Source: Gammaproteobacteria bacterium
GTDB taxonomy: Bacteria; Pseudomonadota; Gammaproteobacteria; DSM-16500
Direction of reading: 5' to 3'
DNA length: 43,710 bases
Assembly: GCA_013288815.1 (NCBI GenBank)
Contig: JABDBD010000023.1
Location: 1,970 to 45,679 of the forward strand
Shown: piece by piece, positions 15,513 through 22,375 of the stretch
Position numbering within the stretch: position 1 is the stretch's first letter
How the letters are laid out: each line of letters begins with the position of its first letter
Position numbers and translations under genes: made by a program
The notes under the pieces: generated by a model
Seen by the model: only the letters and a program-made list of their open reading frames with translations
The model's database searches: none
Told to the model about the DNA's origin: nothing

Positions 15513-16289
15513 ATGTCTTTACGTTATCTTCAAAATGCCTTTATCAATCGCTTTGAAAACAGTATGGATACTACTTTCCTTGATGAAATTATGACAATTC
15601 CAAACTTGTCATCAAGCGATCAATTTACGATTTATAAACACGGCATCCAATCCAGATTTGAAAAAGTATTAACAATTACCTATCCTGTTTGCCATAAGCT
15701 TGTTGGGGATCATTTTTTTCATTTCATGGTTGATCACTATATTAGTGAACACGCTCCCTATTATTTCGATTTGAATGCTTATGGAAATCATTTTTCTACT
15801 TTTATCACTTCGTTTGCACCTGCTTCTACACTGCCTTATTTATCTGATGTCGCCAAGCTTGAATGGGCTTGGCATATCGCATTAACAGCACCTATGTACT
15901 CATCTTTTGACTTTGAAAAGCTCTCTAGACATATTGATCATGGTGAGAATATTGTTTTTTTATTACCAACTCACAGTACACTACTTTCCTCCTCTTACCC
16001 AATTCACCGTATATGGGAATTAAACCAACTAGACAATATATCTGATACTCCATTCGTATTACCTGAAGCATCAACTTTTTTTCTATTTGTCTGGCGATAT
16101 CTCGATTGTTCTCATATAAGTGTTTTGTCTCAAGCTGAATGGAAACTTCTATCGTTAATTCAACAAGGTTTGACTCTTAAAGAAATAAATTCCACTAGTG
16201 ATCAATCATCCAATTCCCTAAGCCTTGAGAAACTATTACCAGAGCTTATCCATAATGGATATATTTTTGATTTTAACTGCCGAATCTAA
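15513..16289 (+). CDS. bufC: BufC-like partner protein (DUF2063 family)
   Basis: A 258-aa protein whose N-terminal about 95 residues match the DUF2063 domain: LRYLQNAFINRFEN, FTIYKHGIQSRFEKVLTITYPVCHKLVGDHFFHFMVDHYI, then YYFDLNAYGNHFSTFI and LPYLSDVAKLEWAWHIAL. In buf and hvf operons such proteins accompany the MNIO maturase, recognise the precursor and form a complex with it. The ATG at 15513 is four bases after the bufA stop, with no clear ribosome-binding site, so it is probably translationally coupled. The C-terminal 100 residues are less conserved. Here it has lost, or never had, its MNIO neighbour. Confidence 0.85.
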   Translation: MSLRYLQNAFINRFENSMDTTFLDEIMTIPNLSSSDQFTIYKHGIQSRFEKVLTITYPVCHKLVGDHFFHFMVDHYISEHAPYYFDLNAYGNHFSTFITSFAPASTLPYLSDVAKLEWAWHIALTAPMYSSFDFEKLSRHIDHGENIVFLLPTHSTLLSSSYPIHRIWELNQLDNISDTPFVLPEASTFFLFVWRYLDCSHISVLSQAEWKLLSLIQQGLTLKEINSTSDQSSNSLSLEKLLPELIHNGYIFDFNCRI

Positions 16290-16296
16290 GCTAAAT

Positions 16297-16429
16297 ATCC
16301 TGTAGCTGTCTCACTAATCCTGTATACGTCACTCGTGCACAAACACTTCTTCCTGTATATGTCACAAATCCATCCTGTAAATGTCCACAAATATCCTGTA
16401 AACGTCACTCACGCTCCTGAAAACGTCAC
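16297..16429 (+). other. Iteron array (six direct copies), putative replication origin
   Basis: Six copies of a 16-bp iteron, consensus ATCCTGTAAACGTCAC, all in one orientation: 16297-16314 (degenerate, two extra bases), 16317-16332, 16350-16365, 16372-16387, 16393-16408 (best copy) and 16414-16429. Start-to-start distances are 20, 33, 22, 21 and 21 bases, so the copies lie on roughly the same face of the helix. Two more copies in the opposite orientation precede repA. Such arrays bind Rep_3-type initiators. Confidence 0.88.
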
Positions 16430-16609
16430 ATTTTATCAGTATAATATCAATAAAAACAATATGATACGAGCTCTAAACTAACTCTAAAATATTTTAAACA
16501 ATTACAAACGTTTGTTTGTTGTTTTTATTTTTAGGATTAACGAAAGATTAAGCATATGTTATGCTCATACCTAATTTAGGAGTAATTTTTCAATAAATAA
16601 GGGACAGTT
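16430..16609. promoter_or_regulatory. AT-rich segment and parA promoter/operator region
   Basis: The DNA after the iterons is very AT-rich and could be the unwinding element. It holds a 12-bp palindrome ACAAACGTTTGT (16504-16515) and a dyad AGCATA/TATGCT (16551-16565). A weak promoter TTAACG, 17-base spacer, TATGCT (the last inside the dyad) is possible, so the dyads may be operators for ParA or for the ribbon-helix-helix-like protein. I see no clear DnaA box. Confidence 0.4.
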
Positions 16610-17482
16610 ATGACTAAGATAATTGTAAATGCGACCCATAAAGGCGGTGAGGGAAAAACTACTAATTCAATTATGTTAGCTGAATATTCGGCTTTAATTA
16701 AGGGGTTAAAAACATTAATTATTGACATGGATCCCCAAGCTAATTTTTCTGGTCGTTATATATCAATGGAGTACGACCCAGCGTATCGTGGTGGTAAAAT
16801 TCCCGCACTTCATCCTGATTTTGAACCCGAAACTGATTCTGAATGGGATGGTCGTAGTAGTATCGCTAACATTTTTTATGGTGAAGAGGTTATTCCTTAC
16901 CCTACTGCTATCCCTAACTTAGAATTATTACCGGCACATTCTCATAAGTTACAGGAAGCAGAAGCTGTAACTAAAAATGAAGTTTTGGAGAAAGTTCATC
17001 TACAACTAAGACGTTTTTTAGAATTACCAGATGTTAGAGGCAGTTATGACGTTATTATTATTGATACCCCACCTTCGAAAGGTCCTCTCACAATTGCTGC
17101 TATAAAAGCTGCGTCACATATTGTGATTCCTGCTCAAATGGAACAATTTTCGATAGAAGGCATTTACGGTATGCTTCAATTGTGGAAACAGGAATCCTAT
17201 TATAGAGCAAAAGAAAATCAGATAGATCTTATTGGTATATTACCTAACCAGGTTCGTGACATTAAACTGCATAAGCAATTTTTAGAAGGTTTAAAACTGA
17301 TGAAAGGGGTTTCAGATTACGTTATGCCTAGAGTAATAAAAAAGCGTGCGATTTATACGGAGATCTTAGTTGAAGATGCAAATCCAAAAAGTATTTTTGA
17401 GTTACCTAAAACGAATGTTGCTCGTTTAGAATATGAAGCAGCGTGTTTATACATAATGGAGAGGGCTTTTACTCATGGCTAA
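16610..17482 (+). CDS. parA: Plasmid-type partition ATPase ParA
   Basis: A 290-aa ParA/Soj-family ATPase that moves ParB-parS complexes on the nucleoid. It has the deviant Walker A KGGEGKTT (11-18), the switch-I region DMDPQANFSGRY and Walker B VIIIDTPPSKGPL. It has no N-terminal DNA-binding domain, so it is of the short (type Ib/chromosomal-like) form, a little longer than usual because of an insert around residues 55-85. It overlaps parB by eight bases (ATGGCTAA), a classic coupled pair. The ORF is intact with all catalytic residues present. Confidence 0.93.
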   Translation: MTKIIVNATHKGGEGKTTNSIMLAEYSALIKGLKTLIIDMDPQANFSGRYISMEYDPAYRGGKIPALHPDFEPETDSEWDGRSSIANIFYGEEVIPYPTAIPNLELLPAHSHKLQEAEAVTKNEVLEKVHLQLRRFLELPDVRGSYDVIIIDTPPSKGPLTIAAIKAASHIVIPAQMEQFSIEGIYGMLQLWKQESYYRAKENQIDLIGILPNQVRDIKLHKQFLEGLKLMKGVSDYVMPRVIKKRAIYTEILVEDANPKSIFELPKTNVARLEYEAACLYIMERAFTHG

Positions 17483-18494
17483 AAAAAAGGTATTTCAGAT
17501 TAGTAATGCACTTACTGAGGGATTAGAGGAAACGGTAACTGCCGCACATAACTACAATGGCGAACTAAGAGTCGAAATTATTCCTTTAAAAAAAATCGAG
17601 TTAGATCCTGAAAACCCACGTGATTTAATTTTATCGTTTGAAGACTTGCATCATGGCTTAGATAAGGAAGACAAAGACTATTCACGAAAATCGGAAGAAA
17701 AGTCTAGTCTACTTTCGCTTGCTAACTCTATTCATGAACAGGGTATTATTAATCCTATCGTTGTTTATAAATTTGGTGACAAATATAGATTAGTTGCTGG
17801 TGAAAGAAGAACCCTAGCTTCGATTCTTGCTAAAAAAACTGATATACAAGCTAAGATACTTGATAAAAAGCCTAATGATTTAAAAATTAGTCTTTTACAG
17901 TGGATGGAAAATGTCGAACGTAAAGATCTTTCTTTGTGGGAAAGGTTAAAAAATCTTGAGAAAATTATTTCATCTTTTCTAAAATGTGACAATGAGGGTA
18001 TCGCAACGGTGATGCCTGTTGAACTAAGTCGATTATTAGGTTGCTCGTTACCTCATGCAATGAATTATTGCGCTGTTTTAAAAGCTGATAATCAAGTAAA
18101 AGAATTGATTCGGTCTAATAAAATTAAAAATCTTGAGAAGGCAGCTTTGCTATCTACCATCAAATCAAATGAGTTAAAAATAAGTGCGATTGAAGCTTGC
18201 TTAAACGGAGCTACGTTGAAGAAGCTTAAATCCCTATCTTCTCAAGATAAGTTTAAAAAGAAGTTTGCTATTAAAACAATGAATCCAAGAACGCAAGGCA
18301 GACAGGCAAGTTTAGTTAATTTAGGTAGTACAAAAAAAATTAATGTAGCCCGCATTATAGTTGACTCTGTTTTGAAGAATGAGAAATTGTTGCACTTGAA
18401 CCAATATTTTAGTGACTTGAATTGGACTGACTATAATGCAATAAACCATGCTTTTAGGCAGTTACTGAAAACGTTAGAACAAATTGAGGCATAG
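17475..18494 (+). CDS. parB: Plasmid-type partition protein ParB
   Basis: A 339-aa ParB/Spo0J-family centromere-binding CTPase. The ParB N-terminal domain covers about residues 30-145: IPLKKIELDPENPRD, SIHEQGIINPIVVYKFGDKYRLVAGERRTLAS (with the GERR box) and a LLQWMENVERKDLSLWERLKNL stretch that matches the ENxxRxDLs region. A helix-turn-helix follows (ELSRLLGCSLPHAMNYCAVL). The C-terminal region is lysine-rich with a dimerisation-like end. Its start lies inside the end of parA. The ORF is intact. Confidence 0.9.
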   Translation: MAKKKVFQISNALTEGLEETVTAAHNYNGELRVEIIPLKKIELDPENPRDLILSFEDLHHGLDKEDKDYSRKSEEKSSLLSLANSIHEQGIINPIVVYKFGDKYRLVAGERRTLASILAKKTDIQAKILDKKPNDLKISLLQWMENVERKDLSLWERLKNLEKIISSFLKCDNEGIATVMPVELSRLLGCSLPHAMNYCAVLKADNQVKELIRSNKIKNLEKAALLSTIKSNELKISAIEACLNGATLKKLKSLSSQDKFKKKFAIKTMNPRTQGRQASLVNLGSTKKINVARIIVDSVLKNEKLLHLNQYFSDLNWTDYNAINHAFRQLLKTLEQIEA

Positions 18495-18503
18495 TGAAAC
18501 CCT

Positions 18504-18842
18504 ATGGAAGCTAAAGCAAAAATCACATTTGTGCTCCCAGATGTTCTTCAACAAGAATTTAGAGAGCAGATTATTAAAGATGGATATGACATGAGAGGCA
18601 AAAGTCGTTGGATTAAAGAGGGTATAGAATCATTACTTTCTATGCGTAATTATCCCGAACTAGTTAACTTGAGTAATGAAATGAAAGGATTTGAAAAAGT
18701 TGATTATGTTGTTATTACTCGGGAATTTAAAAAATGTCTAGATAACGCAGTCATTGAAGTTCGAAAAATGTATCCAGCTCTTGAAGGAGTACAAAGCGGA
18801 ATAGTTCGAACTGCTATTATACAAAGGCTTCTACGATCTTAG
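18504..18842 (+). CDS. Putative tandem ribbon-helix-helix protein in the par operon
   Basis: A 112-aa protein I do not recognise by name. The N-terminal half reads as a beta-strand (AKITFVLPD), a helix (LQQEFREQIIKDG) and a second helix (SRWIKEGIESLLSM), the layout of a ribbon-helix-helix fold. The second half repeats this order: DYVVITREF, KKCLDNAVIEVRKM, QSGIVRTAIIQRLL. A two-RHH DNA-binding protein encoded after parB would fit an operon repressor or accessory centromere-binding factor. It starts nine bases after parB and ends in a palindrome at 18841. The fold is inferred by eye only. Confidence 0.65.
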   Translation: MEAKAKITFVLPDVLQQEFREQIIKDGYDMRGKSRWIKEGIESLLSMRNYPELVNLSNEMKGFEKVDYVVITREFKKCLDNAVIEVRKMYPALEGVQSGIVRTAIIQRLLRS

Positions 18843-18857
18843 TTAAGTAACTTAACT
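18841..18857. promoter_or_regulatory. 17-bp palindrome at the end of the par operon (candidate parS or operator)
   Basis: AGTTAAGT-A-ACTTAACT is a perfect 8-bp dyad with one central base; it overlaps the last two bases of the upstream stop codon. Its place between par genes and repA makes it a candidate centromere or operator. Only one copy was seen. Confidence 0.4.
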
Positions 18858-18955
18858 CTTCTGTAACTAATTGAAATTATTAAATTTAATTTTTTTTATT
18901 GTTATTATATCTAGAGTTAGGTCATACGATTAAATATAGGATCACTAATCAAACT

Positions 18956-19005
18956 GTGACGCTTACAGGATGATTCATGATGCGAAAATGTGACGCTTAC
19001 AGGAT
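18956..19005 (-). promoter_or_regulatory. Two inverted iterons upstream of repA (probable autoregulatory operator)
   Basis: GTGACGCTTACAGGAT occurs identically at 18956-18971 and 18990-19005, 34 bases apart. Its complement ATCCTGTAAGCGTCAC differs from the best origin iteron at one position. The inverse orientation just before the initiator gene is typical of Rep autorepression and of handcuffing between origin and operator. Confidence 0.82.
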
Positions 19006-19056
19006 AAAATCTTTGAGGACAGACATGGAATTCAAGGATTAAATAGGGAGTGAGTC

Positions 19057-20313
19057 ATGTTAGGAAATGAAAAGACTTTAGAATTAAAAAAACATGTTGC
19101 CACCATACATTCAAGTAATAAACTGAGCTTAATTCAACGAAAAATTGCTAATGCTTTACTTTTCAATGCCTATAATGAGTTGCTGATAAAGGATGAGCAT
19201 CAAATTCAAATCAAAGCGCTGTGTAATTTAATTGGATATGATAGTCATGATTATAAAACGATTAAGAAAGCGCTCGTTAACCTTCTTTCGACAGTTATCG
19301 AATGGAATCTAGTTGATGGAAATAAGCTAGATTCAGAAGGTATTTGGAATGCCAGTTCAATTATTTCAGATGCCAGCATTGAAGGAGGAGTTTGTACCTA
19401 TTCTTATAGTAATAAAATGAAAAAACTTTTATATTCGCCAGAATTATATGGCCGTTTAAATATGGTAGTACAGGCTCAGTTCCAGTCAACATATGGCTTA
19501 GCACTATATGAAAACTGTATACGGTATCAAAATATCGAGCAAACACCATGGTTTGACATAGGACAGTTTAGGAAATTAATGGGTGTGAAAGAGGGAAAAT
19601 ATGCAATTTTTAGAGACTTTAAGCGTAGGGTATTGGATAAAGCCATTGAGGAAGTAAACAAGTATTCACCCTTACTAGTTAGTTTGAAATTGCAAAAGAA
19701 TGCTCGGCAAATAGTTGCTATTCAATTTTTGATTAAACGAGCGAAAGAAATGATTCATGACGCAGTGAAAACTGATGATTCTATGACGCTTTCTAATCGA
19801 TTGAGGGAGAGATTTGGTTTCTCAAAGGATCAGATTGAAGAGACACTTTCAAATTATGATGAACAGTATATCCAAGAGAAAATTTCTATTGTTGAATCCT
19901 CTCCTAGCTTCCTCCAGGGGAAAATAAATAACATTGCCAAATATTTATTACGTGCTTTGATAGACGATTTTCAACCATCAAAATCCAGTAAAGAGTTAAT
20001 TAAAATTTTACACAATAATGTAGGGTTGAAATCTAAAAAAACTAACAAAATTGAGGACAAAAAGTTAATCGAATACAAACGATATCAGCAAAAAATTATA
20101 TTAAATGTATTTGATAAACAATCCAGTGCTATCAAAAAGAAAACTTTGAAAGACTTCGATCTGTATTTGGGGAAAAGTTTGTATCATGATATTTTTAAGA
20201 GAGATGGATTAATCAATGTACTTATTCAAGAGCAACTATGTGATTTTATTAAGTTAATAAACCCTGAGTGGTTAACCACAATGCTAACATTAACAGAATT
20301 TTGCGAAACATAG
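19057..20313 (+). CDS. repA: Replication initiator RepA (Rep_3 superfamily)
   Basis: A 418-aa initiator expected to bind the flanking iterons and open the origin. The first about 230 residues look like the two winged-helix domains of the Rep_3 superfamily: LSLIQRKIANALLFNAY, KALCNLIGYDSHDYKTIKKALVNLL, then STYGLALYENCIRYQNI, FRKLMGVKEGKYAIFRDFKRRVLDKAIEEVN and the basic segment VAIQFLIKRAKEM. The C-terminal 190 residues form a helical extension of unknown role. GGGAG precedes the ATG. The ORF is intact, and the gene order iterons-parA-parB-x-repA is plasmid-like. Confidence 0.88.
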   Translation: MLGNEKTLELKKHVATIHSSNKLSLIQRKIANALLFNAYNELLIKDEHQIQIKALCNLIGYDSHDYKTIKKALVNLLSTVIEWNLVDGNKLDSEGIWNASSIISDASIEGGVCTYSYSNKMKKLLYSPELYGRLNMVVQAQFQSTYGLALYENCIRYQNIEQTPWFDIGQFRKLMGVKEGKYAIFRDFKRRVLDKAIEEVNKYSPLLVSLKLQKNARQIVAIQFLIKRAKEMIHDAVKTDDSMTLSNRLRERFGFSKDQIEETLSNYDEQYIQEKISIVESSPSFLQGKINNIAKYLLRALIDDFQPSKSSKELIKILHNNVGLKSKKTNKIEDKKLIEYKRYQQKIILNVFDKQSSAIKKKTLKDFDLYLGKSLYHDIFKRDGLINVLIQEQLCDFIKLINPEWLTTMLTLTEFCET

Positions 20314-20327
20314 AGCTTCCATATAAT
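20301..20327 (+). promoter_or_regulatory. Candidate promoter for the metallophosphoesterase gene
   Basis: TATAAT (20322-20327) with TTGCGA 15 bases upstream, the latter inside the end of repA. Spacing is one or two bases short. The start would fall about 25 bases before the ATG at 20359. Confidence 0.4.
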
Positions 20328-20358
20328 AAATTTAGACAGTTATCATGAGAGATGTTCT

Positions 20359-21564
20359 ATGTGGAACTTTGATTACATTGCTTGTATGAAAAAAAAACAA
20401 TTGATCGTTTCAATGATTATGTTAGTGATAATCATTTCATTTCAAACATTCACTTTTGCATTGGATGCAAATAGAAAATTTGTCAGTGTAGCAGATATAC
20501 ATTTTGATCCATTAGCATCATGTAGTATCAGCTTGCATGCATGCCCATTGGCCGCGCAACTAATAAAGCTTCCATATCAGATGTGGGAAGACATTTTGCT
20601 TAGTTATGACGATCAAAGTCAGAATGTGCATTATTATCATGATACGAATTATAGTCTTTTAAAGGTGACCTTTAATGAAATAAAAAGATTAGATCAAAAA
20701 GAACGTTTTGAATTTGCTGTAGTATTAGGCGATATTTTGGCACACCGATTTCGAACGGAGTATATTCTTTATTCGCATGATTATACTCAAGCAGGTTATC
20801 AAAATTTTGTTCGTAAAATATTTCAGTTCATAGCGATGAAATTCCAACAGACGCTACCCAGTCAAAGTATCTATTTTGCAGTAGGAAATAATGATACATA
20901 TGATGCTGATTACACGGTAAAAGAAAATGGGATATTTCTACAGCAAACAGCAATCACGTGGTCAAAACTAATTCTAGATAAGGAAAATAGAAATTTATTT
21001 TTACAAAGCTTTCATCAAAGTGGATACTATTCGGTAAATTTATCACCTAAATATCGGTTAATTGTACTCAACTCCGTATTATTTTCTGCAGAAATAAACG
21101 ATATGCAATCAAAAGTATTGGCGCTTTCTCAGTTAGATTGGTTGCACCAGGAGTTAATGAAATCAAAACTCGAACATCAAAAGGTATTACTGGCTTTTCA
21201 TATACCTGTGGGTATTAATGTTGTTGGGACATTAAAAAATTATTTGAATGGTGTTCAGGAATTCTGGCAACCAACTTATACAACGATATTCAATGATAAT
21301 ATTAAAGAATATGCTTCCATTATTAGTGCGATATTACCAGCACATATTCATAGAGAGGAGTTGCAACTAGGTATGTTGAGTCAGCCTAGTACTGTTAACA
21401 CATTCATTACTCCATCAATAAGTCCTATATTCGGTAATAATCCTTCATTCAAGGTTTTTAGTTATGATGTTCAAAATTATCAACTAACTGATACAGAGAC
21501 ATATTATTATCGGTTAGATAAAAGCCTAAAAGCTTGTTTTTGGGAAAAAAGAGTTTACCTTTAG
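20359..21564 (+). CDS. Secreted metallophosphoesterase (acid-sphingomyelinase-like phosphodiesterase)
   Basis: A 401-aa calcineurin-like phosphoesterase. The N-terminus has a KKK region and a long hydrophobic stretch, so it is exported or membrane-anchored. Metal-site motifs appear in order: ADIHFDP (DxH, 46-48), VLGDILAHR (D125), VGNNDTY (N178/D179), LLAFHIPVG and PAHIHREE. The DIHFDP start and the spacing fit the sphingomyelinase-like branch, whose members cleave phosphodiesters in lipids or nucleotides; the substrate is unknown. GAGAG precedes the ATG at 20359; an ATG at 20386 would give a shorter signal but lacks a site. It directly follows repA on the same strand. Confidence 0.82.
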   Translation: MWNFDYIACMKKKQLIVSMIMLVIIISFQTFTFALDANRKFVSVADIHFDPLASCSISLHACPLAAQLIKLPYQMWEDILLSYDDQSQNVHYYHDTNYSLLKVTFNEIKRLDQKERFEFAVVLGDILAHRFRTEYILYSHDYTQAGYQNFVRKIFQFIAMKFQQTLPSQSIYFAVGNNDTYDADYTVKENGIFLQQTAITWSKLILDKENRNLFLQSFHQSGYYSVNLSPKYRLIVLNSVLFSAEINDMQSKVLALSQLDWLHQELMKSKLEHQKVLLAFHIPVGINVVGTLKNYLNGVQEFWQPTYTTIFNDNIKEYASIISAILPAHIHREELQLGMLSQPSTVNTFITPSISPIFGNNPSFKVFSYDVQNYQLTDTETYYYRLDKSLKACFWEKRVYL

Positions 21565-21571
21565 ATGTGCG

Positions 21572-21611
21572 ATTGATTTTCATATTTATTATTTATCAAA
21601 ATAATCTTTTA
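21572..21611 (+). terminator. Possible terminator after the metallophosphoesterase gene
   Basis: GATTGATTTT (21572-21581) pairs with AAAATAATC (21599-21607) with one bulged base, and TTTT follows immediately. The stem is AT-rich with a 17-base loop, so efficiency is doubtful. Confidence 0.35.
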
Positions 21612-21711
21612 AATAGTGTTAAAATTATAGTGTAAGAATAATTAAATACAGCTTTTCCTAGCTCCTTGTGGATTGATATCTCTAAAGTGGGGTCATACAA
21701 AGGATAGTGCT

Positions 21712-22359
21712 ATGGTATTTGATAAAAGTGATGAAACTCAATTATCCACTGCTTCACCTACTACTGTTCTCATAGCTGATGATGATCCTCCTACGCGAAT
21801 ATTATTGCGGGCTGCTATTACTCAATGGGGTTATAAGGTTGTCGCGGCGCAAGATGGCGAAGAAGCTTGGGATATTCTTCAGCATCCTGATGCGCCAAAA
21901 TTATTAATCATTGATTGGCTGATGCCAAAATTAAATGGAATAGATTTATGTATACGAATAAAAAAACAGCTTAGTTATAGACCCTATATAATCTTATTGA
22001 CTCAAGTTACTGGGACAGAAAATATTGTAAAAGGTCTTGAAGCAGGTGCAAATGAATTTTTATCTAAACCATTTAATATGGCCGAGTTAAATAGTCGTCT
22101 TTCAGTGGGGGAAAGAATAATCCATTTTGAAGATACCTTGGCGACTCAGAATAAAAAGCTGCAAGGTTATATTCAACAAATTAAAAGCCTAACAGCTCTT
22201 AGTCCAACAATATCAGCAGAGATTAATGAAATTTTAAAGTCAGCCAATCTACTCGAAAAAACTGATAACAATCTCATTCATATAAATAAAATTAAAGAAT
22301 TACACTCTAATCTAAAGCAAGTTGCAGACTTGATTGACAAATTCCATTTGAATGAATAA
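21712..22359 (+). CDS. Stand-alone response regulator (REC plus coiled coil)
   Basis: A 215-aa protein from the ATG at 21712, preceded by AAAGGA. Residues about 17-135 are a receiver: acidic patch IADDDPP (22-26), phospho-acceptor D68 in LIIDWLMP, T97 in LLTQVT and K119 in FLSKPF. The remaining 80 residues are helical with heptad-like spacing, with no DNA-binding or enzymatic output domain. The linkage to the large hybrid kinase downstream (start 17 bases after its stop) suggests it is that kinase's partner or a connector. The target is unknown. Confidence 0.88.
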   Translation: MVFDKSDETQLSTASPTTVLIADDDPPTRILLRAAITQWGYKVVAAQDGEEAWDILQHPDAPKLLIIDWLMPKLNGIDLCIRIKKQLSYRPYIILLTQVTGTENIVKGLEAGANEFLSKPFNMAELNSRLSVGERIIHFEDTLATQNKKLQGYIQQIKSLTALSPTISAEINEILKSANLLEKTDNNLIHINKIKELHSNLKQVADLIDKFHLNE

Positions 22360-22375
22360 GTTGAGGATAGGGTCT

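Noticed and set aside
16297..16429. Possible CRISPR array
   Set aside because: The repeats are 16 bases with 4-17-base gaps, too short for CRISPR, are degenerate, and recur inverted before repA, which fits iterons. No cas genes are present.
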